A stretch of DNA of 64,000 nt. Source: Amycolatopsis australiensis (GTDB lineage Bacteria; Actinomycetota; Actinomycetes; Mycobacteriales; Pseudonocardiaceae). Positions 1-8,440 of this stretch are shown here, one piece after another. The position numbers and the translations under genes are program-made. Location of the stretch: the NCBI RefSeq assembly GCF_900119165.1, contig NZ_FPJG01000006.1, positions 9,051,763 to 9,115,762 of the forward strand, in the 5' to 3' direction. Below the pieces are notes generated by a model. That model had not been told where the DNA came from, made no database searches, and saw nothing but the letters and a program-made list of their open reading frames with translations. How positions within the stretch are numbered: position 1 is the stretch's first letter; each line of letters starts with the position of its first letter.

Positions 1-457
1 GGGTGGCCGGGTTCTCCGGGATGGCCTGCTCGCCGTTGCCGTCGATGGCGCCGCCGGAGCTGTCGCCGCCCGCCGACTCGACACCGGCCCCGGCGGCCTG
101 CTCGGCGATCGGCTGGGCCGGGCTGTTGGCGGTGTTGACCACGACGAGCACGGTCAGCACCACGAGGATCGGCAGGGCGTAGACGCGCCAGCCGTAGGTC
201 TTGGTCAGCTTCTTGATGCCGGCCTTCGGTGGCTCCGGCTTCTCCCGCGCGGTTTCGACCTTCGGCTTCCAGGAAGCGCTGAGCGGCTCGGCGCTGGTCC
301 GCCGCCCGCCCGGGCGGTAGCGGTCCTCGCCGGTGCGCAGCGCCGGGCGGTACTGCCCGGTCCGCGGCGCGTCACCGGGCTCCGGGGCACGGCGCGGCGA
401 CGCGCGGTGGGGAGCCCGCCGATCTTCGCCTCGCGCGTCCTGCTTCACCCGGTCCAC
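1..457 (-). CDS. DUF3152-type membrane-anchored protein, N-terminal part only
   Basis: The minus strand reads without a stop from about 457 to the window edge. It shows a charged Arg/Pro-rich cytoplasmic head of roughly 80 residues, one hydrophobic anchor (YALPILVVLTVLVVV) and a Gly/Ser/Ala-rich linker that leaves the window before any folded domain. The run KTYGWRVYALP into the anchor, and the position beside an alpha/beta hydrolase and a TetR gene, match actinobacterial DUF3152 proteins (Rv3207c neighbourhood), whose function is unknown. The diagnostic domain lies outside the window, so the call rests on anchor and context. The start is uncertain: GTG at 457 or 448, neither with a clear ribosome site. 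Confidence 0.55.
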   Translation of the reverse strand, partial: MDRVKQDARGEDRRAPHRASPRRAPEPGDAPRTGQYRPALRTGEDRYRPGGRRTSAEPLSASWKPKVETAREKPEPPKAGIKKLTKTYGWRVYALPILVVLTVLVVVNTANSPAQPIAEQAAGAGVESAGGDSSGGAIDGNGEQAIPENPAT

Positions 458-537
458 CGCACCAGGGTGCCACAGCGCCACCGAACCGTTATCGGCGACT
501 GGCGGGCCATGGAGTGGTTTGTCGTCACTCGATCGGA

Positions 538-1515
538 CTACCAGGTGCCCGCGTCGACGTGCTCCCACATGCCCAGGACCGCCTTCGCGACGACGACCGG
601 ACGCTCCATCTGCGCCACGTGGCCGGTGCGCGGCAGCACCAGCAGCCGGGCGTTCGGGATGGCCTTCGCGGTGCGCACGGCCCGGCGCACGGAGATGACC
701 CGGTCGTCCCGGCCCCACACGACCAGCGTCGGCGCCCGCACCCGCGGCGCGGCCGACCACAGCGACGCCTTCCCGAGCGTCGACCACGCCCGGAAGATCG
801 CGAACGTGCTGCGCGCCATCGCCGGCGCGGCCCACGCGAAGCCGGCACGGGCGCCGTGCTCCTCGGCCAGCTCGTCGAGCCGTTCCTCGGGGAAGCGCGA
901 CGGGTCGGCGAAGCAGAGCTTGATCACCTGCGCGGCACGTTCCCGCGGTCCGAGCGCGGCGAGCTGGGCCCGCACCCGCGCGCCGACCAGCGGCAGGTAG
1001 GCCAGCGCCATCCGCGGGTCGGACAGCCGGCGCGGGTCGAGCCGGCGGTCCGGCACGGCGGGCGAGATCAACGTCAGCGTCTTCACCAGCTCCGGGCGCT
1101 GCGCGGCGACGAGCAGGGCGATCGCGCCTCCCATCGAGTTGCCGAGCAGGTGCACCGGCGCGCCGACATCCTCGATGTGCCGCGCCACGACGTCGGCATG
1201 CGCCTGGAGGGTGAAGTCGAAGCCCTGCTCGGGCTCGGACTGGCCGAAGCCGGGCAGGTCCGGCGCCGTGCCGGAAGCGACCGGCGCGAGCAGCGCGGCC
1301 AGGTCCGTCCAGTTCGTCGAGGAGCCGCCGAGGCCGTGCACGTACACCGCCCGCACGCCGTCCGGGCCCGGCGTGCGGCGGACGTGCAGCCGGGCGGTGC
1401 CGACTTCTTCGAAGCCGGCGGGCCACGGCGGGAGTATCGGCTCGAGGGACGGCAACTCCCTGGTCGAAAGGGGCACGTGGGTCAGCGGCGCCCGCGCCTT
1501 CACGGGGGTGTTCAC
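538..1515 (-). CDS. alpha/beta fold hydrolase
   Basis: A full-length alpha/beta hydrolase of about 325 residues, with no signal peptide or membrane segment. The oxyanion-hole motif HGLGGSSTNW comes first, then the nucleophile elbow GNSMGG (Ser near residue 127 from the GTG start). The acid is in WGRDDRVI and the catalytic His in PRTGHVAQME close to the C-terminus, so the triad looks complete. The substrate cannot be read from sequence. It lies between the DUF3152 gene and a divergent TetR gene. A longer form from GTG 1542 adds nine residues; I chose GTG 1515 because the extra residues look non-conserved, but neither has a strong ribosome site. Confidence 0.8.
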   Translation of the reverse strand: MNTPVKARAPLTHVPLSTRELPSLEPILPPWPAGFEEVGTARLHVRRTPGPDGVRAVYVHGLGGSSTNWTDLAALLAPVASGTAPDLPGFGQSEPEQGFDFTLQAHADVVARHIEDVGAPVHLLGNSMGGAIALLVAAQRPELVKTLTLISPAVPDRRLDPRRLSDPRMALAYLPLVGARVRAQLAALGPRERAAQVIKLCFADPSRFPEERLDELAEEHGARAGFAWAAPAMARSTFAIFRAWSTLGKASLWSAAPRVRAPTLVVWGRDDRVISVRRAVRTAKAIPNARLLVLPRTGHVAQMERPVVVAKAVLGMWEHVDAGTW

Positions 1516-1628
1516 AGGTCCAGAATGCCCGACCCTTGGCACGGCGCACGTACCGGCGAGTAATCTTCAGGGCGACTTCACGCGGTGGCGACCCCGCCCG
1601 TCGAAGGTGCGAAGACGGGAGGAAGAGC

Positions 1629-2255
1629 ATGACGGAGATGACGCGGCTGCAGCAACGAGGGGTGCGGCTGCCCCGGACCGAGCGCCGGGCCCAGCTCCTC
1701 GCCGCGGCGCAGCGGGTCTTCGCCGAGAACGGCTACCACGCCGCCGCGATGGACGAGATCGCCGAAGTCGCCGGCGTCTCGAAGCCGGTGCTGTACCAGC
1801 ACTTCCCCGGCAAGCTCGACCTCTACATCGCGCTGCTGGAAAGCCACGTCGACGAGCTGGTCAAGCGCGTGCAGAACGCACTGGACTCGACGACGGAGAA
1901 CAAGCAGCGCGTCCCGGCGACGGTCGGCGCGTTCTTCGACTTCGTCAGCAACGACGCGGGCGCGTTCCGCATGGTGTTCGAGTCCGACCTGCGCGGCGAG
2001 CCGGCGGTCCAGGAAGCGGTGGACCGCGCGACGTCGGCGAGCGTGGACGCGATCACGGAGACGATCACGGCGGACGCGGGCCTCGACGAGGACAAGGCAC
2101 GCCTGCTGGCGGTCGGGCTGGTCGGGATGAGCCAGGTCAGCGCCCGGTTCTGGCTGCAGCACCACCAGTCGATGAGCCGCGAGGAAGCAGTGGCCCTGAC
2201 GGCCAACCTGGCCTGGCGAGGGATCGGCGGCGGCTTCCCCCTCAAGGACGCCTGA
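1629..2255 (+). CDS. TetR family transcriptional regulator (Rv3208-like)
   Basis: A 208-residue TetR-family repressor. The N-terminal helix-turn-helix is intact (VFAENGYHAAAMDEIAEVAG then SKPVLYQHFPGKLDLY), followed by an alpha-helical ligand domain that keeps the AVGLVGMSQVSARFW segment. It resembles Rv3208 of M. tuberculosis along its whole length as I recall that protein. The start at ATG 1629 has a GGAAGAG ribosome site five bases upstream; the frame is open further upstream but without conserved sequence. It ends convergently with the hydrolase at 2351, the gap being filled by a palindromic repeat. The ligand and targets are unknown. Confidence 0.9.
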   Translation: MTEMTRLQQRGVRLPRTERRAQLLAAAQRVFAENGYHAAAMDEIAEVAGVSKPVLYQHFPGKLDLYIALLESHVDELVKRVQNALDSTTENKQRVPATVGAFFDFVSNDAGAFRMVFESDLRGEPAVQEAVDRATSASVDAITETITADAGLDEDKARLLAVGLVGMSQVSARFWLQHHQSMSREEAVALTANLAWRGIGGGFPLKDA

Positions 2256-2259
2256 CCCA

Positions 2260-2346
2260 AGCGCCCCAAGGCGGCCTTGGTTGCGTCAGACGCACCGAAG
2301 GCCGCCTTGGGTGCGTCAGACGCACCGAAGGCCACATTGGGGCGCT
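2260..2346. repeat. 87-nt palindromic intergenic repeat, copy 1
   Basis: This block fills nearly the whole gap between two convergent stop codons. The outer arms are AGCGCCCCAA and TTGGGGCGCT. Inside are short inverted modules CCAAGGCGGCCTTGG and TGCGTCAGACGCA, separated by CGAAGGCC-type pieces. The same architecture, also exactly 87 nt, recurs at 5294-5380, and a modified copy is at 31613-31722. In RNA it would fold into one long or several short stems, so it could serve as a bidirectional terminator. Confidence 0.85.
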
Positions 2347-2350
2347 CGGG

Positions 2351-3244
2351 TCAGCGGACTGCCGTGCGGACCAGGGCCGAGATGCGGCGGGCCACTTCGT
2401 ACGGCCGTTCCTGCGGCAGCATGTGCCCCGCGCCCGGGAACCGCACGAACTCCGCGTGCGGCAGCTCGTCCGCGATCACCTTCGCGTGGTCGAGCGGGCA
2501 CAGCCGGTCCTTCTCCCCCGCCAGCACCACCGACGGCACGTCGCACAACGCGCCGAGCCCGCCGACCCCGCGGTGGGACGCGATCGCGTCCAGGAACAGT
2601 CCCGCGCTGGCCGGGTGCGCGCACAGCAGCTGTTCCACGACGCTGTCCACCTGCTCGCGTCCCGGCCGGTCGCCGAACACCAGCCGCCGGGCGCCCGAGC
2701 GGACCATCGCCGGCCGCAGGCGCAGCGTGTCCGACCGGAGTCCCGCCAGCAGCTTGGCCAGCCGCGGTTCGAAGCGCGTCACGCTCCGGCCCACCAGGCC
2801 GGGGAACCCCAGCGTCAGCTGGTCCATGTCGCCCGACGACGTCGCCACGAACGCCGCACCCGCGAGCCGCGAAGCGACCAGCGACGGATGCCGTTCGGCG
2901 AGCACCATCAGCGTCATGCCGCCCATCGAGTGCCCGGCCAGCACCAGCGGCCCCGCCGGGACGCGGTCGGCGACCAGCTCGGCGAGGTCGTCGGCCAGCC
3001 GCGCGATCGTCGCCGAGCCCGGGCGGGCGTGCGCCGAACGGCCGTGGCCGCGCAGGTCGTAACGCACCACCCGGACGCCCGGATCCAGGTGCGGCAGCAC
3101 GAAGTCCCACGTCCGGTGGTCCTGTGTCCAGCCGTGCACCAGCACCAGCGTCACGGCGGAGTCGGCGGGCCCGGACGGCACGACGTGCAGCGCGGCGCCG
3201 TCGCTCGCGACGAACCGGTACCCGGGCGAGACGACGGCCGTCAT
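2351..3244 (-). CDS. alpha/beta fold hydrolase
   Basis: A 297-residue alpha/beta hydrolase with HGWTQDHRTWD (oxyanion region), DLRGHGRS, the nucleophile elbow GHSMGG, an acid in AGEKDRLCP and the final His in GAGHMLPQERP. All catalytic elements are present. Its ATG overlaps the stop of the AurF-like gene upstream by four bases (ATGA, 3241-3244), so the two are translationally coupled and probably act in one pathway. I infer hydrolysis of an ester or amide linked to the oxygenase chemistry; the substrate is unknown. The frame is open far upstream, but that part lies inside the oxygenase gene and is not real. Confidence 0.85.
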   Translation of the reverse strand: MTAVVSPGYRFVASDGAALHVVPSGPADSAVTLVLVHGWTQDHRTWDFVLPHLDPGVRVVRYDLRGHGRSAHARPGSATIARLADDLAELVADRVPAGPLVLAGHSMGGMTLMVLAERHPSLVASRLAGAAFVATSSGDMDQLTLGFPGLVGRSVTRFEPRLAKLLAGLRSDTLRLRPAMVRSGARRLVFGDRPGREQVDSVVEQLLCAHPASAGLFLDAIASHRGVGGLGALCDVPSVVLAGEKDRLCPLDHAKVIADELPHAEFVRFPGAGHMLPQERPYEVARRISALVRTAVR

Positions 3245-4149
3245 CGGCCCGCCGGCAGCAGGAACGACTTGCGCCAGAAGTACCGTCCCGGCAGCCCGAC
3301 CAGGCCGGACTCCTGCAGGAACGGCATGATCTTCTCGCCGGCCCACGCGATCGTCGCCTGCCAGTGCGGGTTGGTCAGCGCGGCCTGGACGCCGTCGCGC
3401 GGCCGGATGCCGACGGCCTTGTAGACGTTCGGGTTGATGAACGCCCGCGTCACGAAGTACGAGACGAGCGCGATGATGAACTGCTGGTAGGCGATCTCGG
3501 CCTTCGACAGCTTCGCCATGCCGCGGGTGACCTCTTCGCGGGCGAAGGTGACGTGCCGGGCCTCTTCGAGCACGTGGATCCGGTTGACCATCCGGACCAG
3601 CGGCTGGACGCCTTCGTCGTTCATCTGCTCGCGCTGCAGCCGATCGAGCACTTCCTCCGCGACCAGGATCGCGCCGTAGCGCGCGGGGCCGTAGGAGATC
3701 GTCGGCATCAGCTTCGCGAGGCGCCGCAGCCACGGCACCGGGCCGTACGCCGGGCAGCCGATCCGCGACGCCATGCGCGCGAACATCGTCGAGTGGCGGC
3801 ATTCGTCGGCGATCTCGGTGAGCGCGAACTGGGCGTGGGCGGACGTCGGGTCCTCTTCGTAGACCTCCTTGAGCAGCATCTGCATCAGCAGGATCTCGAA
3901 CCACAGCCCGGTGGTCGCGACGCTGGCGACCTCGTGCTTGCCCAGCTCGATGCGCTGCTCTGGGGTCAGCTTCTCCCACAGCTCGGTGCCGTAGAGGGAG
4001 GACCGCTCGTCGAGGATGTAGCGCTTGCCCTCGACCAGCGGCGCGGTCCAGTCGATGTCCACGTCGGGGTCGTAGAACTTGTTCGCCGACGACTTCAGCA
4101 GGCGATCCGCGGTCTTTTCGCGGTCCGGTTCCTTCAGCGTCCGCGTCAT
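3241..4149 (-). CDS. AurF-like non-heme diiron oxygenase
   Basis: A 302-residue ferritin-like protein. Numbering from ATG 4149, candidate metal ligands are E85, E116-x2-H119 (in DECRH), E165, H192 and E196-x2-H199 (in EEARH). The E165-H192-E196-H199 spacing (27, 4 and 3 residues) equals that of the seventh-ligand set of AurF p-aminobenzoate N-oxygenase as I recall it, so the diiron site looks complete, including the extra histidine typical of AurF-type enzymes. Such enzymes oxidise arylamines or hydroxylate acyl substrates; the substrate here is unknown. The start has a GGAAGGGG ribosome site nine bases upstream. It forms an operon with the downstream hydrolase and diverges from a TetR gene across a palindrome. 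Confidence 0.8.
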   Translation of the reverse strand: MTRTLKEPDREKTADRLLKSSANKFYDPDVDIDWTAPLVEGKRYILDERSSLYGTELWEKLTPEQRIELGKHEVASVATTGLWFEILLMQMLLKEVYEEDPTSAHAQFALTEIADECRHSTMFARMASRIGCPAYGPVPWLRRLAKLMPTISYGPARYGAILVAEEVLDRLQREQMNDEGVQPLVRMVNRIHVLEEARHVTFAREEVTRGMAKLSKAEIAYQQFIIALVSYFVTRAFINPNVYKAVGIRPRDGVQAALTNPHWQATIAWAGEKIMPFLQESGLVGLPGRYFWRKSFLLPAGR

Positions 4150-4180
4150 TGCCGACACCCCTTCCGCCATCTGTAACTTG

Positions 4181-4195
4181 AGGTAACAGTTACCT
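4181..4195. promoter_or_regulatory. 15-bp palindromic operator between AurF-like gene and tetR
   Basis: AGGTAACAGTTACCT is a perfect inverted repeat around a central A. It sits in the 55-base gap between the divergent starts at 4149 and 4205. A further half-site, CTGTAAC, lies at 4171-4177. Position and symmetry fit the binding site of the adjacent TetR regulator, which would control both transcription units. Confidence 0.75.
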
Positions 4196-4204
4196 GTGCG
4201 TAGC

Positions 4205-4975
4205 ATGACCTCCGTGATCGAACGTGTCAAGCGCGCAAAGCAGGCAGGCAAGTCCTCGTCGCGTGACGAGGAGGCGACCGGCGACGCCCGCCGCGACCGC
4301 TGGCGCAAGCACCGGATCGCGCGGCGCAAGGAGTTCGTCGAGGCGGCCCTGCGTGCGCTGGACAAGCACGGCCCCGACCTGGGCATGGAGGACGTCGCCG
4401 CCGAAGCCGGCGTCACGAAGCCGGTGCTGTACCGGCACTTCGACGACAAGGCCGACCTGTACGTGGCGCTCGGCCAGCGCGGCACCGAGATCCTCTTCGA
4501 GCGGCTGATCCCGGCGATCAACGCCGAACTGGCGCCGGTGCCGCGGATCCGGATGGCGCTCGACGCCTTCTTCACGGTCATCGAGGAGCACCCGAACCTG
4601 TACCGGCTGCTGGCGCACGGCCGTCCGGAGCGGCCGGTGTCGTCGGACGTCGTGGCCGAGGACAAGGAACTGATCGCCACGGCGCTGACCGCGCTGCTCG
4701 GCGACTACATGCGGATGTTCAACATGGACTCCGGCGCGGCCGAGCCGTGGGCGCACGGCATCGTCGGCATGGTCCAGAACACCGGCGAGTGGTGGCTGGA
4801 CCGCCGCTCGATGAGCCGCGACGCGGTGGTCGAGTACCTGACCCAGATCATCTGGGCCGCGATCGACGGCCTGACCAGGCAGAACGGCGTCGTCATCGAC
4901 CCGAACCTGCCCCTGGAAGCCAACAAGGTGGTCCAGCTGGGCCGCGCTTCGGAGTCGTTGGAGGAAACCTCATGA
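4205..4975 (+). CDS. TetR family transcriptional regulator
   Basis: A 256-residue TetR regulator with a basic N-terminal extension of about 40 residues, then the helix-turn-helix (LGMEDVAAEAGVTKPVLYRHF) and a long helical ligand domain. ATG 4205 is taken as the start; an in-frame GTG lies nine bases upstream at 4196. It is divergent from the AurF-like/hydrolase operon across a 15-bp palindrome and overlaps the DUF4873 gene by four bases (ATGA), so it is co-translated with it. It is likely a local repressor of both sides; the inducer is unknown. Confidence 0.9.
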   Translation: MTSVIERVKRAKQAGKSSSRDEEATGDARRDRWRKHRIARRKEFVEAALRALDKHGPDLGMEDVAAEAGVTKPVLYRHFDDKADLYVALGQRGTEILFERLIPAINAELAPVPRIRMALDAFFTVIEEHPNLYRLLAHGRPERPVSSDVVAEDKELIATALTALLGDYMRMFNMDSGAAEPWAHGIVGMVQNTGEWWLDRRSMSRDAVVEYLTQIIWAAIDGLTRQNGVVIDPNLPLEANKVVQLGRASESLEETS

Positions 4976-5289
4976 GCGAGCACGACGAAGACGGCTACAG
5001 CGGTGAAGCGACGCTGGTGGTCGACGGCGTCTCACTGACGGCGAAGGTGGAGCTGCGCGGCTACTTCCAGCCGATCGACGGCTATTACCGCTGGTACGGC
5101 CGGGTGGCGGTGAACGAGGAGCTGACCCGGCTGGCGGGCGGAAAGAAGACGGCCGTGACGATCCAGGCGGGCGAGTACGCGGCGACGGGCGAGCTGTCGG
5201 ACCCGGACCCGTGGGGCCGCTACCGGATCACGGGCACGAGCACCCCGCCGTTCCACGTCCCGACGAGCCTCGAAGAGCTCAACGCCTGA
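4972..5289 (+). CDS. DUF4873 domain protein
   Basis: A 105-residue stand-alone protein, all DUF4873: DEDGYSGEATLVVDG at the start, then LRGYFQPIDGYYRWYGRVA, ending in a beta-rich HVPTSLEELNA tail. The domain is small and beta-rich, of unknown role. From family knowledge it also occurs as a C-terminal appendix of FAD-dependent monooxygenases. Here it is free-standing, in an operon with TetR and opposite a diiron oxygenase, which suggests a carrier or accessory role in oxidative catabolism. This is inference only. Confidence 0.8.
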   Translation: MSEHDEDGYSGEATLVVDGVSLTAKVELRGYFQPIDGYYRWYGRVAVNEELTRLAGGKKTAVTIQAGEYAATGELSDPDPWGRYRITGTSTPPFHVPTSLEELNA

Positions 5290-5293
5290 CCCG

Positions 5294-5380
5294 AGCGCCC
5301 CAATGTGGCCTTCGGTGCGTGAGACGCAACCAAGGCGGCCTTCGGTGCGTCTGACGCAACCAAGGCCGCCTTGGGGCGCT
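5294..5380. repeat. 87-nt palindromic intergenic repeat, copy 2
   Basis: Same design and same length as the copy at 2260-2346, with outer arms AGCGCCCCAA and TTGGGGCGCT. The inner modules have swapped orientation (GTGGCCTTCGGTGCGT, AACCAAGGCGGCC). It again lies between two convergent genes (stops at 5289 and 5393). A terminator role is plausible. Confidence 0.85.
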
Positions 5381-5392
5381 TGCCGGGAGCCG

Positions 5393-5623
5393 TCAGCCGC
5401 CGACGCCGAAGCCCACCTTGCGGACGTCGGACGGGGCGATCTCGACGTACGCGATGCGGTCGGACGGGACGATGTACTTGCGCCCCTTCTCGTCGCTGAT
5501 GCGGAAGAGCCCGTCACCGGCCGTCAGGGCCTCGGCGACCAGCTTCTCCACCTCGTCGGGAGACTGGCCACTGGACACCACCAGCTCGCGCGGCGTGTCC
5601 TTGATGCCGATCTTGACCTCCAC
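5393..5623 (-). CDS. DUF3107 family protein (Rv3208A/TB9.4-like)
   Basis: A 76-residue acidic protein starting at GTG 5623 with GGAGG seven bases upstream. The sequence runs EVKIGIKDTPRELVVSSGQ, then a helical middle (DEVEKLVAEAL) and FRISDEKGRKYIVPSDRIAYVEI. That is the full DUF3107 family, known in mycobacteria as TB9.4; its biochemical role is unknown. The frame remains open far upstream, but the conserved family begins at this start. It sits where it does in mycobacteria, between the TetR gene block and the ferritin-like gene. Confidence 0.9.
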   Translation of the reverse strand: MEVKIGIKDTPRELVVSSGQSPDEVEKLVAEALTAGDGLFRISDEKGRKYIVPSDRIAYVEIAPSDVRKVGFGVGG

Positions 5624-5742
5624 GTGGGACCTCCGCTGGAAATTCGTAAGGGATGTGCCCGGCAAGGCTAACCGAACCGGTTCGTTCCGGTGGCGCATGT
5701 CCGCGCCCGACCGCGTCGTCACGTCCAGGTGCTCCATCGGGG

Positions 5743-6396
5743 TCAGCCCAGGCCGAGCGCCTGCATGCGCTTGGTGTGCCCCTGTTGCAACCGCCGGAAC
5801 AGCGCGGCGATTCCGGAGAGGTCGCCCGAACCGGAGACGATCAGCTCGGCCAGCCCGTCCCGCTCGGCGACGACGTACTGGGCCTGGGTGAGCGCCTCGC
5901 CGAGCAGGCGGCGGCCCCACAGGGCGAGCTTGTCGCGGGTCTTCGGGTCGGCTTCGATGCCGGCCGCGACTTCGCGTTCGGCGAACGCGGAGTGGCCGGT
6001 GTCGGCGAGCACGGTGAGCACGAGGTCCTTGGTCTCCGGGTCGAGCCAGCTGGCGATCTCGCGGTAGAGGTCGGCGGCCAGCCCGTCGCCGACGTAGGCC
6101 TTGACCAGCGACTCCAGCCACGACTTCGGCGGCGTCGAGGCGTGCCAGGCGTCGACCTGGGCGACGAATGGCGCCATGGCGTCCTCGACCTTGACGCCGT
6201 GCGCGGCCAGGTGCTGGTCGAGCAGTCCGTAGTGACCGATTTCCGCGGCGGCCATCTGCGCCAGCGCGGCCCGCCCGGCCAGGGTCGGGGCGCTGCGCGC
6301 GTCTTCGGCCATCCGGTCGAACGCGGACAGTTCGAGATAGGCGATCACACCCAGCAGGTCGACGACGCCTTCGCTGATCTCTTTCGGCTCGGTCAC
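5743..6396 (-). CDS. ferritin-like fold protein, MiaE_2 type (Rv3210c-like)
   Basis: A 217-residue all-helical protein. Candidate carboxylate and histidine ligands appear in [36 protein letters not shown] and [14 protein letters not shown]. This pattern matches the ferritin-like family distantly related to the tRNA-hydroxylase MiaE (MiaE_2) and to Rv3210c, which keeps the same position next to rhlE. Whether it binds metal or acts on tRNA cannot be decided from sequence. It is divergent from rhlE across about 320 bases. Confidence 0.8.
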   Translation of the reverse strand: MTEPKEISEGVVDLLGVIAYLELSAFDRMAEDARSAPTLAGRAALAQMAAAEIGHYGLLDQHLAAHGVKVEDAMAPFVAQVDAWHASTPPKSWLESLVKAYVGDGLAADLYREIASWLDPETKDLVLTVLADTGHSAFAEREVAAGIEADPKTRDKLALWGRRLLGEALTQAQYVVAERDGLAELIVSGSGDLSGIAALFRRLQQGHTKRMQALGLG

Positions 6397-6720
6397 GGCG
6401 GCCAGGGTATCGCCGAAGCACCCGGACGTGACGCGACGAGACCGATCACACTGGTTCCGGCGCGCCGGGTACTGTCGAAAAACTGCTGACCAGGTACACT
6501 GGCGTTCGACATCAAGCTTCCGTACGCCATACCGGCGTCGGGAACAGGCAGGTCACGTGGCTTGCCGACGTACTGCAATGTGCGTGCACGCCTCTTCCGG
6601 CAATCCCGGGGCGGACCGGTTCCGCGCTTCCAGATCAGCGCCAGGGACCAGGGTTTACTCCCGGTCGAGTGTCGAGCGGACCCACGGCTGTGCGCGCTGG
6701 TCACGAGAGAGGCGATCACC
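6397..6720 (+). promoter_or_regulatory. long non-coding gap and leader upstream of the DEAD-box helicase
   Basis: About 320 bases separate the divergent starts. A possible promoter is GTACACTGG near 6492 preceded by GTCGAAAA. The rest reads as an untranslated leader with no ORF I can support. DEAD-box helicase genes often have long autoregulated leaders; here I see no clear stem beyond short inverted runs. Confidence 0.3.
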
Positions 6721-8415
6721 CTGACCGCAGAAATTCCCACAACCGAACAGACCCCCGCCGTCGCGCTGGAGCACAGCGAGACCGGCCCGGCCGCGCTCGA
6801 CATGTCGCACCCGCTGCAGGCGGGCGTCGAGGTCGAGCCCGAGGCCCCGACCTTCGCGTCCTTCGGCGTCAAGCCGGAGATCGTCAAGGCACTCGGCGAC
6901 GCCGGCATCGAGCGGACGTTCGCGATCCAGGCGCTCACGCTGCCGCTGGCCATGGCCGGCGACGACCTCATCGGCCAGGCCCGCACCGGCATGGGCAAGA
7001 CGCTGGGCTTCGGCGTCCCGCTGCTGCACCGCGTGCAGGTGCCCGGCGACGGCACCCCGCAGGTGCTGGTCGTGGTGCCGACCCGCGAGCTGTGTATCCA
7101 GGTCGCCAACGACCTCAAGGGCGCGGGCAAGTACCTCGGCATCCGCACGCTGGCCATCTACGGCGGCCGCCCGTACGAGCCGCAGATCGAGGCGCTGCGC
7201 AAGGGCGTCGACGTCGTGATCGGCACCCCGGGCCGCCTGCTCGACCTGGCCGAGCAGCAGCACCTGGTGCTCGGCAAGGTCCGCGGCCTGGTCCTCGACG
7301 AGGCCGACGAGATGCTGGACCTGGGCTTCCTGCCCGACATCGAGCGCATCCTGCGGATGGTGCCGGACGAGCGGCAGACGATGCTGTTCTCGGCCACCAT
7401 GCCCGGCCCGATCATCACGCTGGCCCGCACGTTCCTGCGCCAGCCGACGCACATCCGCGCCGAAGAGAACGACGCGAGCGCGATCCACGAGCGCACCACC
7501 CAGTTCGTCTACCGGGCGCACTCGATGGACAAGCCCGAGGTCATCGCCCGCGTGCTGCAGGCCGAAGGCCGCGGCCTCACGATGATCTTCAGCCGCACCA
7601 AGCGCACCGCGCAGAAGGTGGCCGACGACCTGGTCGAGCGCGGCTTCGCGGCCGCCGCCGTGCACGGCGACCTGGGCCAAGGCGCGCGGGAGCAGGCGCT
7701 GCGCGCGTTCCGCTCGGGCAAGGTCGACGTGCTGGTCGCGACCGACGTCGCCGCTCGCGGCATCGACATCGACGACGTCACGCACGTCATCAACTACCAG
7801 TGCCCGGACGACGAGAAGACCTACGTCCACCGCATCGGCCGCACCGGCCGCGCGGGCCGCACCGGCGTCGCCGTCACGCTGGTCGACTGGGACGAAGAGC
7901 CGCGCTGGAAGCTGATCTCCGACACCCTCGGGCTGGACAAGCCGGAGCCGGTGGAGACGTACTCGTCGTCGAAGCACCTGTACGAGGACCTGGGCATCCC
8001 GGAGGGCACCACCGGGCGGCTGCCGCTGGCCAACCGCACCCGCGCGGGCCTGGCCGCCGAGGAGGAAGAGGACCTGGGCGGCAAGAAGCGCGGCCGTGGC
8101 CGGGGCCGGTCGGGCGAGCCGGCGTCGGAAGACACGCCGCGGAAGCGCACCCGGGCCCCGCGCAAGCGGACCCGCGGTGGCGCGCGGGCGGCCGAGGCCG
8201 TCGAGGCGGCGGACAACGCCGCCGCTTCCTCGGAAGAGGCTCCCGCGGCCGAGGCACGCACCCGGACGCGCCGCCGCACCCGCAGCGGCAGCGCCCCGGA
8301 GGCGACCGGCCCGGCGGCCGAAAAGGAAGCCGGCGAGAACGCCGAGCGTCCGGCTCGGCGACGCCGCCGTCGCCGCCCGGCCGCGACGTCTGATACACCT
8401 GCGTCGGCAGACTGA
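6721..8415 (+). CDS. rhlE: DEAD/DEAH-box RNA helicase (RhlE-like)
   Basis: A DEAD-box helicase of about 564 residues. In order: the Q motif (FASFGVKPEI..TFAIQALTLP), motif I ARTGMGKT, Ia PTRELCIQV, GTPGR, motif II as DEAD (VLDEADEMLDLGF), motif III SAT, VATDVAARGIDI, and motif VI HRIGRTGRAGR. The C-terminal 130 residues are a disordered RGR/RKR-rich basic tail typical of actinobacterial RNA helicases. No ATG, GTG or TTG fits well: a CTG at 6721 follows GAGAGAGG by eight bases and is my choice. ATG 6802 would cut conserved-looking N-terminal sequence little, so the start is open. Orthologous in position to Rv3211. Confidence 0.9.
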   Translation: MTAEIPTTEQTPAVALEHSETGPAALDMSHPLQAGVEVEPEAPTFASFGVKPEIVKALGDAGIERTFAIQALTLPLAMAGDDLIGQARTGMGKTLGFGVPLLHRVQVPGDGTPQVLVVVPTRELCIQVANDLKGAGKYLGIRTLAIYGGRPYEPQIEALRKGVDVVIGTPGRLLDLAEQQHLVLGKVRGLVLDEADEMLDLGFLPDIERILRMVPDERQTMLFSATMPGPIITLARTFLRQPTHIRAEENDASAIHERTTQFVYRAHSMDKPEVIARVLQAEGRGLTMIFSRTKRTAQKVADDLVERGFAAAAVHGDLGQGAREQALRAFRSGKVDVLVATDVAARGIDIDDVTHVINYQCPDDEKTYVHRIGRTGRAGRTGVAVTLVDWDEEPRWKLISDTLGLDKPEPVETYSSSKHLYEDLGIPEGTTGRLPLANRTRAGLAAEEEEDLGGKKRGRGRGRSGEPASEDTPRKRTRAPRKRTRGGARAAEAVEAADNAAASSEEAPAAEARTRTRRRTRSGSAPEATGPAAEKEAGENAERPARRRRRRRPAATSDTPASAD

Positions 8416-8440
8416 GGCCTACGCAGCGGGGGTCGGGTAC

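Noticed and set aside
1139..3424. 761-residue plus-strand open frame
   Set aside because: Antisense to the hydrolase and crossing the TetR gene in another frame; Arg/Pro/Gly-rich composition without motifs, an artefact of high GC.
3241..4680. 479-residue version of the diiron oxygenase
   Set aside because: The extra 177 residues are antisense to the divergent TetR gene; a strong ribosome site precedes ATG 4149.
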